From: Spongiactinospora gelatinilytica
GTDB taxonomy: Bacteria > Actinomycetota > Actinomycetes > Streptosporangiales > Streptosporangiaceae
Length of the DNA: 34,702 bases
Direction of reading: 5' to 3'
Assembly (NCBI RefSeq): GCF_003236385.1
Contig: NZ_POUA01000033.1
Coordinates: 1 to 34,702, forward strand
Shown here: piece after piece, positions 16,838 through 24,900 of the stretch
How the letters are laid out: the number at the start of each line of letters is the position of its first letter
How positions within the stretch are numbered: position 1 is the stretch's first letter
Position numbers and translations under genes: made by a program
The notes under the pieces: model-generated
Databases searched by the model: none
What the model was told of the DNA's origin: nothing
What the model saw: the letters and a program-made list of their open reading frames with translations, nothing else

Positions 16838-17336
16838 GCCGATACGGCCAACGCCACTGTCATGGCCGGCGCGGTCGTTATGGCAGGTACAGCAGCATGG
16901 CGCGGACTTCGCCGGTACGGCCCATGCGGTTCTCATGGCCGGTACGGCCGGCGCGGCTTGCGCCACGGGTACGGCCTACGCCGACTGTTATGGACGGACC
17001 CGGCCCACGCGGTTGGCGTGGTCGTTACAGCAGGCGGACGCCACGAGTACGGTCAGCGCGGCACCTATGGGCTACAGCCAGGGCCGTTGACGCGACCGGT
17101 ACGACCGGCGCAGTTCATCTAGGCGGAACGGCCAGCGCGGCTTATGCCACACGCCGCTGTTATGGATAGACGGCCAACGCGGTCGGCGCGAGCGGTACCG
17201 CCGACGCGGCTGTATAGCCGGTATGGCCGACGCCGTCGTTATGGCTGGTTCACCAGCGCGACTGACACTCCCGGCACAGCCAACACCGCCGCATACGGCT
17301 GGTACCGCCGACGGGGGCTGCGATGGCCGGTAGGGC
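16838..17336. repeat. Degenerate 27-bp tandem repeat tract
   Basis: About 500 bp with units beginning CGGTACGGCC, continuing GACGCGG and ending TTATGGC. Clear unit starts are at 16913, 16940, 16967, 16995, 17097, 17124, 17165, 17193, 17219, 17246, 17272, 17300 and 17328, i.e. steps of 26-28 bp with one or two irregular steps. Units differ from each other at many positions, and indels of 1 bp break any reading frame. The tract fills the gap between the DrrA-like ATPase promoter region and the ribbon-helix-helix gene. No coding function could be supported on either strand; 16773-16837 should hold the ATPase promoter, but no convincing -10/-35 was seen. Confidence 0.8.
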
Positions 17337-17896
17337 TAGCGCACCCAGCCCGTGTAGTGGCCGCCGGATGGCTTGTCGGCCGGGCCGGTGGGGCGGGTGC
17401 CGCCGGTGGGCTGGAGTGCGGCGGACACGGCGCGGACGAGCCAGGCGTTGACCGACAGCCCCTCCCGGCCGGCCGCCTCCTCGACGCGCGCCTTGAGGTG
17501 ATCGGGGACGCGCAGGGTGATCCGCGAGGTGCCGCCCTCGTCGTTGTCCGCCGGGTCGGTGACGGGCGCGCGGACGCCCATCGCGACCTCCACCGCCCCG
17601 GCCAGCGCACTGCGCAGGCTGCTCCCGGGCGTCTCCCTGGCCGGCCGCTCGGCGCGCGGTGGCGTGACCAGAAAGTCGGGGTCGCGCCCGCGCAGCCGCA
17701 GATCGACCGACCCCGGCGCGAGATCCCGGGTGATCTCGCCCGCGGCGGCGGACAGCGCTTCGAGCAGGGTGAGCCGGACGGCCGACTCAAGCGGAGCGGT
17801 GAGCCGTTCGGCGAGCTCACGAGCATCGGGGCCACTGGCCTCGGCGGCGGTAGCCAGCTCGCGGCGAAGGTTCTCAACATAGGGCGTGAGGTCCAT
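17336..17896 (-). CDS. Ribbon-helix-helix (HicB-like antitoxin-type) regulator
   Basis: A 186-residue protein. A helical N-terminal part begins MDLTPYVENLRREL. A proline/acid-rich linker follows, then a C-terminal ribbon-helix-helix DNA-binding unit: beta strand SRITLRVPDHL, helix KARVEEAAGREG, helix SVNAWLVRAVSAAL (about 123-160). The tail ends in YTGWVR. No toxin gene lies next to it, so a stand-alone regulator is more likely than a complete toxin-antitoxin pair. ATG 17896 was chosen because a -10 CATAGT sits 6 nt upstream, giving a leaderless mRNA; in-frame GTG 17926 and ATG 17914 would lie within the promoter. Tandem TGACGTCA sites over that promoter suggest autoregulation, and perhaps control of the DrrAB-like exporter downstream. 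Confidence 0.85.
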   Translation of the reverse strand: MDLTPYVENLRRELATAAEASGPDARELAERLTAPLESAVRLTLLEALSAAAGEITRDLAPGSVDLRLRGRDPDFLVTPPRAERPARETPGSSLRSALAGAVEVAMGVRAPVTDPADNDEGGTSRITLRVPDHLKARVEEAAGREGLSVNAWLVRAVSAALQPTGGTRPTGPADKPSGGHYTGWVR

Positions 17897-17931
17897 GACG
17901 TCACTATGACGCATTTTTGACGTCACCGCAA
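17896..17931 (-). promoter_or_regulatory. Leaderless promoter with TGACGTCA operator array
   Basis: On the minus strand TTGCGG (17926-17931), a 17-nt spacer and CATAGT (17903-17908) precede the ATG at 17896 by 6 nt. The octamer TGACGTCA occurs at 17896-17903 and 17918-17925, with a partial copy TGACGCAT at 17907-17914: three sites starting every 11 bp, about one helical turn. This spacing suits cooperative binding of ribbon-helix-helix dimers on one DNA face. Confidence 0.7.
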
Positions 17932-18009
17932 GACATCACTCGAATCGGCACGACACCACCTGCCCAGACCACCTCGAACAACGTCAGGAAGCCAGCCCGC
18001 CGCCAGCCA

Positions 18010-18028
18010 CGACGTCACTCTGACGTCA
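18010..18028. promoter_or_regulatory. Second pair of TGACGTCA-type sites, 11-bp spacing
   Basis: CGACGTCA at 18010-18017 and TGACGTCA at 18021-18028, again 11 bp apart, lie about 90 bp upstream of the first array. They may be a distal part of the same operator. The surrounding 17932-18215 holds no gene that I can support; the open frames across it look like chance in GC-rich DNA. Confidence 0.55.
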
Positions 18029-18042
18029 CCTACGACACCTCG

Positions 18043-18053
18043 CCCCTAAGGGG
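18043..18053. promoter_or_regulatory. Palindrome CCCCTAAGGGG
   Basis: An 11-bp palindrome with a single-base centre lies 14 bp after the last TGACGTCA copy. It may be a protein-binding site. There is no nearby start codon with a ribosome-binding site to assign it to. Confidence 0.3.
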
Positions 18054-18215
18054 GGATACCACCGTCCTACGTTCCCGCCCGGCCGCCGAAGGGCGTCGCA
18101 TGGCGTCATGGCTCGCCCCACAACCACCACCGACCCACGCGACCTCCCAAGGCCGTGTGGACGGCGGTAGGTGTAGGCGTTCACACAGGTCCCAGCACCC
18201 ACCCCAGACCTTGTC

Positions 18216-18324
18216 CCGCAAGATCCACCACCGCCCCGTACAACTGAGCAGGAGGGCGTGTCCGGCTTCCCTAAGGAAGCGATGGCAGGAGGCGGTGGTG
18301 TCCGGGCAATGGTGGACCTTGCGG
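18216..18324. repeat. Nested inverted repeat, 109 bp, non-coding
   Basis: Outer arms 18216-18236 and 18304-18324 are inverted copies with 18 of 21 positions matching (CCGCAAG...CCACCA). In the centre GCTTCC (18265-18270) and GGAAGC (18275-18280) make a perfect 6-bp stem with a CTAA loop. Direct copies of a GCAGGAGG...GTCCGG segment flank the stem. It ends about 40 bp downstream of the M28 peptidase stop, so it could act as a terminator or processing structure, or be a MITE-like relic. No target-site duplication was identified. Confidence 0.6.
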
Positions 18325-18364
18325 AACGGTGTGGCGCAGAGCGCCGGCCAGGTGCTGGGGTCGG

Positions 18365-19804
18365 CTATGTCGTAGCCGCGCGGGGGAAGGCCACCGGGCT
18401 GCGCCGTCCGTCGCGGTCCACCGCGCGGAGGCCGAATTGGACGTTGTCCTTGGCCAGGGGGATGGTGGCGGTGGTGGTCTCGCCGACGTCGATGGCGTGG
18501 GTCCATTCCGGGGCGGTGGTCTCTCGCCAGACGACCTCGTACCCCGCGAGGCCCGGGTCGGTGCCGCGGTCCCAGTGGAGGGTGGTGTCGTTGGTCAGGG
18601 TGGCCGCGTCGATGATGACGTTCTTCGGGGTGCCGGGCCCCTGGGACAGGGACCAGAGCGTGGCGGCGTTCACCTTGGCCACCCGGGCCGTGTAGTCGAA
18701 ATCCACGAACTCCGGCAGGTCGCCGTACCGTACGCCGTTCTCCACGCGTACGTCCTGGTGTTCGTGGGCGTAGTTCTCCCGTGGCTCGGTGAATCGCGCC
18801 GCCGGATAGCCCTGCCGGATGAAGGAGATGTGGTCGCTGCCGCGCAGGTACCGGTCCCGTCGCCAGATGACCCGGACCTTCATGCCGGTCGCGTCGTTCT
18901 CCGCCACGTCCTTCACGAAACGGCCGAGTTGCCGCGAATGGCCGTCGTTCTCGCCGCCGACCGACTGCCGGAGGGCCGCCTCCTGCGGGGTCTCGGTGGT
19001 CGGCACGCCCTCCACGAACAGGCGGACCGTGTGCGGTTCCGGCCGGGTGCCGTCCCACCCCGAGCTGGCCCCCACGATGTCGTTGCTGAACATCGCCTGT
19101 ACGTCCGCGCCCGCCTCCTTCAGCTCCGCCGCCATGTGCGCCGACCCGTAAAGGCCCTGCTCCTCGCCGCTGACCACGGCGAACACCAGCGTCCCCCGGG
19201 TACGCCGGGCCGCGAAGACACGGGCGAGTTCCAGTACCACGGCCACGCCGGAGGCGTCGTCGTCCGCGCCGGGGGCGTCGCCGGTGGCGTTCATGACGTC
19301 GGTGACCCGGGAGTCGAGGTGGCCAGTGACCACGTACAGGCGGGCGGGCGAGGCGTCGCCGCGCAGGGTGGCGATGACGTTGGTGATGGTCGTCGGCGCG
19401 GGTATCCGGGGGGAGACCGGCTGCACGAACGACTGCTTCTCGACGGTCATCCGGCCGCCGGAGGTCGCCGCGACCGCCTGCAACCTGGCGTGGACCCATT
19501 CGACGGCCGCGCCGATGCCGCGCAGCGGGTCGGTCTGGGTGGACAGCGTGTGCCGGGTGCCGAACGCGACCATCCGGAGTATGTCGGCTTCGATCCGGCG
19601 GGAGTCGATCTCGCGCAACAGCGCGCGCAGTTCCCGCTCGGGCCGCTGCGGCCGTACCGGACGCCCCGGCCCGTCCACGCCGCCCGCACTGTCCGCACTG
19701 TCCGACGCGAGGACGGGGCCGGCCAGTAAGGGCGTGGACAACGCGGCGGCGGCGGACGCGGTGAGGAACGTACGCCTGCCCGAATGCTGATGACTTGGTT
19801 CCAT
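18365..19804 (-). CDS. Tat-exported M28-family zinc aminopeptidase
   Basis: A 479-residue secreted metallopeptidase. The N-terminus has a twin-arginine signal (GRRTFLTAS, hydrophobic core, probable cleavage after VLA at about 33). The M28 zinc site is visible: His162 and Asp164 in GHLDSR, Asp181/182 in GADDDASG, catalytic Glu214/215 in SGEEQGLYGS, Asp242 in SNDIVGA and a final His near 347-349 in YAHEHQD. Residues about 385-475 form a fibronectin-III-like beta domain (LAGYEVVWRE...FGLRAVDRDG). It should trim N-terminal residues from extracellular peptides, feeding peptide uptake. There is no clear Shine-Dalgarno sequence before ATG 19804; a TTGACA on the minus strand at 19856-19861 may be its -35. 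Confidence 0.92.
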   Translation of the reverse strand: MEPSHQHSGRRTFLTASAAAALSTPLLAGPVLASDSADSAGGVDGPGRPVRPQRPERELRALLREIDSRRIEADILRMVAFGTRHTLSTQTDPLRGIGAAVEWVHARLQAVAATSGGRMTVEKQSFVQPVSPRIPAPTTITNVIATLRGDASPARLYVVTGHLDSRVTDVMNATGDAPGADDDASGVAVVLELARVFAARRTRGTLVFAVVSGEEQGLYGSAHMAAELKEAGADVQAMFSNDIVGASSGWDGTRPEPHTVRLFVEGVPTTETPQEAALRQSVGGENDGHSRQLGRFVKDVAENDATGMKVRVIWRRDRYLRGSDHISFIRQGYPAARFTEPRENYAHEHQDVRVENGVRYGDLPEFVDFDYTARVAKVNAATLWSLSQGPGTPKNVIIDAATLTNDTTLHWDRGTDPGLAGYEVVWRETTAPEWTHAIDVGETTTATIPLAKDNVQFGLRAVDRDGRRSPVAFPRAATT

Positions 19805-19905
19805 GACACGAATAAACGCCGGATCGACAACAAAAGCCAGGGCCGCGAATCAACATGTCAAATCCGCTAAGGTGAGGCGATTTACCGGCCTACCCAGGGG
19901 AATTC

Positions 19906-20688
19906 GTGCGCCGATACCGTTTCGGGAGATTGGCGGCGCTGCTCGCTCTCGGTTATGTGATGGTGACCGCCGTGCTCGGTGTCATCGTGCTGACCGGCGG
20001 CGATTCCGCGCTTCTTCTCATGGCCGTGACGCATGTGCCGATCCCCCGGGAAGTGGTCCTTTCCTGGTGGGAGATCCTGCTGCTGGTCCTCGCCGCCGCC
20101 GTAGAGGGCTGGGCGCTGTGGTACCTGCTGCGCGGCCGGGCCGCCGGGGCGCGGCCCGCGCTCGACCGGCCCGTAAGCCTGCCGCGCTGGGCGCTCTACC
20201 TTTAGGCCGCATCCACCCTGGGCACCGAACTACGGGTCGTCGAACGGCCGCCGTGGCTCCGGATGCGGGTCGAACCGGACCGGCTGCCGCTCGGCCAGGA
20301 CCTGACGGGCACCGCGACCGTGCGCACGGAACCGGCCGGCGGTCCGCCCATCGTCGTACGGCTGTCGGCGACCGCCCCCGACTGGATGACGGTCACCTTC
20401 GATCCGGCCGACATCACGCCCGGGGCGAGTTCCACGATGACCATCACCGCGCGGCCGGACGTCCGGCCGGTGATCGGCGTGGTACACGTACGTGCCACCG
20501 GCCCGGTGTCGGGGGCGACGGAGATGACGGTCGAGGTGCCCCCGGTGCCCTGGCGGCCGGGGACCGGCTACAAAGTGGACGATGTGGTCGTCCACGGCAC
20601 CGAGTGGTACGTCTGCCGCAAGGCCCACACCTCCAGACCGGGCCGCACCCCGCCGAGGTCGCCCGCCCTGTGGCGCCACCTCGGGTGA
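19906..20688 (+). pseudogene. Two-helix membrane protein with C-terminal CBM5/12-like module, interrupted by in-frame TAG
   Basis: A GTG at 19906, with AGGGG upstream, opens a frame with two membrane helices (about 8-30 and 52-75). It reaches TAG at 20203-20205 after residue 99. The same frame then runs on without a shift to TGA at 20686-20688. That part encodes a beta-sandwich-like stretch (TVRTEPAGG...VTVEVPP) and a chitin-binding type 5/12-like module at the end: VPWRPGTGYKVDDVVVHG...WYVCRKAH...SPALWRHL. No start codon with a ribosome-binding site precedes the second half (the ATG at 20263 lacks one), so a single ancestral gene of about 260 codons broken by one nonsense codon is favoured. 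Alternatives are amber readthrough, a 99-residue functional membrane protein, or a sequencing error. The complete product would be membrane-anchored with the carbohydrate-binding module outside. Confidence 0.7.
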
Positions 20689-20699
20689 CCCCGCGCGGG

Positions 20700-21001
20700 T
20701 CATTCGCCGAGCGACCTGCGCACGGCGATGTCCACCAGCTCGTGGAGCTGCTGGTCGGTGAAGATGTCCGGGAGCGTCAGCCGTTCGACGATGAGCCAGT
20801 TCAGCGCGAGGTAGAGGAGCAGTACGGAGGTCGTGTCACCCGGCAGGCCGGAGGCGGCGTGGTAGGCGACGTTGGCGTCGATGTCCTCACGGATGCGCTT
20901 GGTGAGCACGGCGCGCAGCTCGGGCCGCCGGGTGGACTCCAGCCGCAGCTCCAGCAGCGCCAGGTAGCCGGAGATCGACGAGATCGCGCTGAAGAGCTAC
21001 C
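20700..21001 (-). pseudogene. Truncated TetR-family regulator (C-terminal half only)
   Basis: About 99 residues, from LFSAISSISGYLALLELRLE to DIAVRRSLGE, look like the helical ligand-binding half of a TetR protein, including the RRPELRAVLTKR helix and a long hydrophobic helix (SVLLLYLALNWLIVERL). Immediately upstream in the frame is TAG (20999-21001), and the expected helix-turn-helix half is absent. The bases from 21002 to about 21111 do not restore it in any frame. The open part could still start at a GTG near 20912 and give about 70 residues. A deletion or rearrangement with its breakpoint near 21001 is inferred. Confidence 0.65.
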
Positions 21002-21111
21002 CGGTGGTGGCGGGCGCGGGCGTCTCGATGTTCGCCCGGGGGGTTCCTCCCCACGCTGTTCACCCCCACCCACACCGCGATCCTTCGACAACGGCGCCCA
21101 GGTCACCTGGC

Positions 21112-21909
21112 TCACCAGGGCCTAGAGATCGCCGCGGCCGCCGTGACGAGGCCCGCGAACCGGGCGGGATGGGTGAGGTGCGCGATGTGTCCGGCACCTT
21201 CGATGCCGACGTAGACACCGCGCGGCACGATGGCGGCGATGCGGCGGGTGACCTCCTGATGGTGGGGAAGCGACTCGGTACCGGCCGCCGCGAGTACCGG
21301 AACCGGCAGGTCCAAGGGGTCGAACGCCGGCACGTCGAGAGTGGCGTCGGCCATCTCGGTAAGCGCGGTGCCACCCTCGTCCACCAGCCGCGCGCGCGAC
21401 CCGGCGGGCAGAACGTGCCAGCGCTCCTCGCCGAGGACCGCTCGGAGCAGCGCTTCGACGGCGGCAAGCGGGCTGCCTGCCATGCGGACCAGTCGATCCC
21501 AAGGGGCTTCGTCCGGCCACCAAGGCAGCCATCGCACCGGGGGCTCGAAGGCGACGACGGCGCGGACGCGATCGGGCCAGCGACCGGCCGCGTTGAGCGC
21601 CACCAGGCCGCCGTAGGAGTGTCCAGCGACGATTGCTCCCGGCGCTTGTTCCAGCATCGCCCCGAGATCGTCCACATGGTCGTCGAGCACATCCGCGGAG
21701 CGGCCCAGGTCGCGAGATCGCCCCCAGCCGCGCCGGTCCCAGCTCAGGACCGTCCAGGCAGGAAGCTCGGCCGCGACCCGCCGGAAGCTCGCCGACCGGT
21801 CGAGCGTGCCGTGGACCAGTATCACGCGGTCGTCCGCGTCCGACGCCGGTCCGGGGGTGTGCAGGGTGTTCAGCTCGGGACGGACCGACCGGCATGACCG
21901 TGGCGGCAT
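21112..21909 (-). CDS. Alpha/beta hydrolase (thioesterase-like position)
   Basis: A 265-residue alpha/beta-hydrolase. The oxyanion motif HG is at 33-34, the nucleophile elbow GHSYGG gives Ser98, and His241 in GAGHIAH is the catalytic His; an acid near Glu212 in AAGTES is the likely third member. Start ATG 21909 lies 1 nt after the stop of the P450-A-PCP gene (TGAGATG), so translation is coupled. Position suggests it releases the carrier-bound product, as separate thioesterases do in beta-hydroxy amino acid pathways; a plain esterase is the alternative. The last codons run into the junction with the truncated tetR remnant, so the C-terminus could have been altered by that event. Confidence 0.88.
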   Translation of the reverse strand: MPPRSCRSVRPELNTLHTPGPASDADDRVILVHGTLDRSASFRRVAAELPAWTVLSWDRRGWGRSRDLGRSADVLDDHVDDLGAMLEQAPGAIVAGHSYGGLVALNAAGRWPDRVRAVVAFEPPVRWLPWWPDEAPWDRLVRMAGSPLAAVEALLRAVLGEERWHVLPAGSRARLVDEGGTALTEMADATLDVPAFDPLDLPVPVLAAAGTESLPHHQEVTRRIAAIVPRGVYVGIEGAGHIAHLTHPARFAGLVTAAAAISRPW

Positions 21910-21910
21910 C

Positions 21911-24900
21911 TCAGCTCGCCCGTCCAGTGAGCACATGCGCGCTGATGGCCTGGGGAGTAGGGGCGCCGATGATCTGCTCGATGTCGAGCAACGACCCGGT
22001 TTCGCGTTCGACGGAAGTGAGCAGTTCGGCGACCGAAAGCGAGTCTCCACCGAGTGAGAAGAAGTCCGACGTCGCGCGCACGCGCCGCTGCGGCAGCTTG
22101 AGGCAGGAAGCGAAGACGCAGGCGATTCGCCAGGTCAGCCTGCTCTCTTCGGCGAAGGGCGGCTCCTCCGGCGGATGGCCGTGCCGCTCGCCGACAGTGG
22201 TGGTGTGCGGACGGGGCGGTGGGCCGGATGCCGCTTTGAGGACCGGAGCCGGCGGTGAACCTGATGCCGCTTCGAGAACCGGGCGATCTTCCGGCGAGGT
22301 GCTCTCCTGACGGTCAAGTTTGCCCACGAGCGTGCGCGGAAGTTCATCGACGAAGGCGAACCTCGCGGGAATCATGCCGCTGTGCAGCCGCGCCACGAGG
22401 TGGCCACGAATCGCGGGCTCGTCGAACGAACCGGACTCGGCGACGACGACCGCCTCAAGGCTCTGGCCGCGTTGCGTGACGGCACACGCCCGCACACCGG
22501 GCACCGCCTCGATGGCCCGCTCCACCTCTTCCAGCTCGACCCGCTGCCCACGGATCTTCACCTGCCGGTCCCGCCGCCCCACGTACTCCAGCACGCCGTC
22601 CGGACGCCACCGGCAAATGTCGCCGGTCCGATACAGCAGCCGGCCGGGCTCGGTGCTGAACGGGTCGGGCAGGAAGCGCTCGTCCATCAGGTCCGGGCGA
22701 CCCAGATAACGGCCGATCCCGATGCCGCCGATGTGCAGTTCGCCACTATGGCCGACCGAGACCGGGCGTCCGTCCCTGTCGAGAAGATAGACCCGCTTGT
22801 TCGGAACCGGCCGGCCGATCGGCGGCTCGCCGTCGCCGTCGTCGCACTCGTGCCAGGTCGCCCAGACAGCGGTCTCGGCCGGGCCGTACAGGTTGAGCAC
22901 CCGTCTACCGGGCGCAGACCACTTGCGGACCACGGCGGGGGGCAGTCGCTCCCCCGCGGCGGCGACGATGCGCAGGCGCGGCATCGGCAGCACCGGCAGC
23001 GCCGCCCACACGGACGGGGTCAGCGTCGCCACCGTGACCTCGCCATCGCGCATCAGTCGCGCCAGTCCGGGCCCCACGGTCAACTGGTCGGCCGATCCGA
23101 TGAGCAGGGCCGCCCCGCTCAACAGGGACGACGCCAGATCGAAGACCCACCCGTCGAAGTTGGGCGAGAAGAACTGCAGAACCCGGTCACCGGCGCCGAG
23201 CCGCAGCGTGCGCCGCTGGGCGACGTGCAGGTTGACCAGCGCCTCATGGTTGACCGCGACGGCCCTGGGCCGTCCGCTGGTGCCGCTGGTGAACGCCACG
23301 TACGCCGTGTCGCCCGAGTGGACGCCGGTTACCGGAGGAGTGGCCGCCCTCGCCTCGGTGCCGGCCTCAAGGATCTCGGCGGGTAGGGACAGCGCGGAAA
23401 TCCCGGTTCGGGTGCGTTCGTCGGTCAGCAGCAGCCGCGCCGACGCCTCAATGATCATGGCGCGCAGCCGTTCGGGCGGGCAGGTCGGGTCGGCGACCAT
23501 GAACGCGCCGCCCGCCTTGCCGATGGCGATCACGGCGATGATGAAGTCCACCGAGCGGGACATCGTCACGCCGGCCACGCGCCCCGGTTCGACGCCCCGC
23601 CCGCGTAGCAGGCGGGCCAGGGCGTTGGCGCGCTGGTCGAGGTCACGATAGGTGTGGGCGGTTCCGCGGTCGATCACGGCGACCGCGTCCGGGCGGACGG
23701 CCGCGTGCCGCTCGAAAACCTGGTGCCAGCACCTCTCCGGGCCCAGCGGCACGGCGGTGTCATTCCATTCGGCCGACCAGGGCTGTTCCCGCTCATCGCG
23801 AGCGGGCGTTCCGTCGAGCAGGACGCGGGCGTGGGCGAGGCAGCGGGTGTTGGCGTGCCTGCCCCACTCCAGCGCCGACGGCCCGGTGTCGAACCGATAG
23901 CCGGGGTAGCGGGCCAGGAAGTCCAGTACCGCCCAGCGCGCCATGCGTTCGGCGTAGGGCGCGCCGACACAATGGTGCCGGCCGAACCCGAACCCCAGGT
24001 GGCGGCCTTCCGCCCGATCGATGCGCATGGCCTTGGGGTCAGTGAATCTGGCCGGATCGAGGTTGGCCGCGGCCAGCAGCACGAGCACCGTCTCACCCGC
24101 GCGTATGCCGACCCCCTGGATCTCGTGGTCGGTGTTCGCACGGCGGGCGACGTACTGGCTCGACCCGGTGAGCCGCATGACCTCGTTGATCACCGAGTCG
24201 ATGCGGGCCGGATCGTCCTGGAGCAATCGCCGCTGGCCGGGATGGCGTTCCAGGAGTAACAGCGTCGATGATATGAGGTGCGTGAGCGTCTGGTACCCGC
24301 CCGCCGCCAGGACGACGCAGTTGGCCGCCACCGTGCGCAGCGCGTTGTCCCGGTCCTGGACGTTCGCCGGCGGACGATCGCGCAGCCCGGCGGTCATCGA
24401 GCTGATCAGGTCGGTGCCAGGGCTCGACAACCGGGCGGCCGCCTCATTTTGGAAGGCCGCCATGGCCTCGTCAAGCGTCGCGATGACTTCTTCGTCCTTG
24501 ATGCCGGGAAGGGTGGACAGGCTGCCGAGCAGGCGTTCATAGGCGTCCGCCCAGCGGCCGATCCGCTCGGGGCGGTCGGTGACGCCCAGCAGTCCGGCGA
24601 CGAGGGCCGTGGGAAGCCGTCCGGCGAAGTCGCTGATCAGATCGATGGCGCCGCCGCCCGGAAGGGTCGTCAGCACGGACGCGACGATGTCACGAAGGGC
24701 GGCGTCGCTGCGACGGACCCGGGCGGGCAGAAAGTGGTCCCGGATGGCCGCGCGCGGGCCGATGTGATCCGGTGGATCGAGGAACAGCATCTGCCGGGAC
24801 AGCATGTCGACGACACCGGCCACCGCGCCAAGGTTGCGCCGCTGGAGGTCATCGGGCGAATGGAATCGGGCCGAACTGAACCGCCGGGGATCGGACAGAA

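Noticed and set aside
16823-17122. Repetitive Ala/Thr/Gly-rich protein encoded by the tandem repeat tract
   Set aside because: One-base indels between units break the frame, no ribosome-binding site supports a start, and no frame runs through the tract.
16838-17336. CRISPR array
   Set aside because: Units are contiguous, about 27 bp, all diverged from each other, with no alternation of an identical repeat with unique spacers and no cas genes.
17336-17896. Complete HicAB toxin-antitoxin pair
   Set aside because: Only the ribbon-helix-helix protein is present; no small HicA-like double-stranded-RNA-binding-fold ORF adjoins it on either side.
18043-18053. CCCCTAAGGGG as a rho-independent terminator
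   Set aside because: The palindrome is short, has no loop and no downstream T-run, and is not placed just after a gene end; it is kept only as a weak possible binding site.
17917-18375. 152-codon plus-strand open frame
   Set aside because: Composition resembles random GC-rich translation, it overlaps the operator array and the nested inverted repeat, and it has no ribosome-binding site.
21004-21897. Plus-strand open frame opposite the alpha/beta hydrolase
   Set aside because: It is the antisense shadow of a gene with an intact GHSYGG nucleophile elbow and coupled start.
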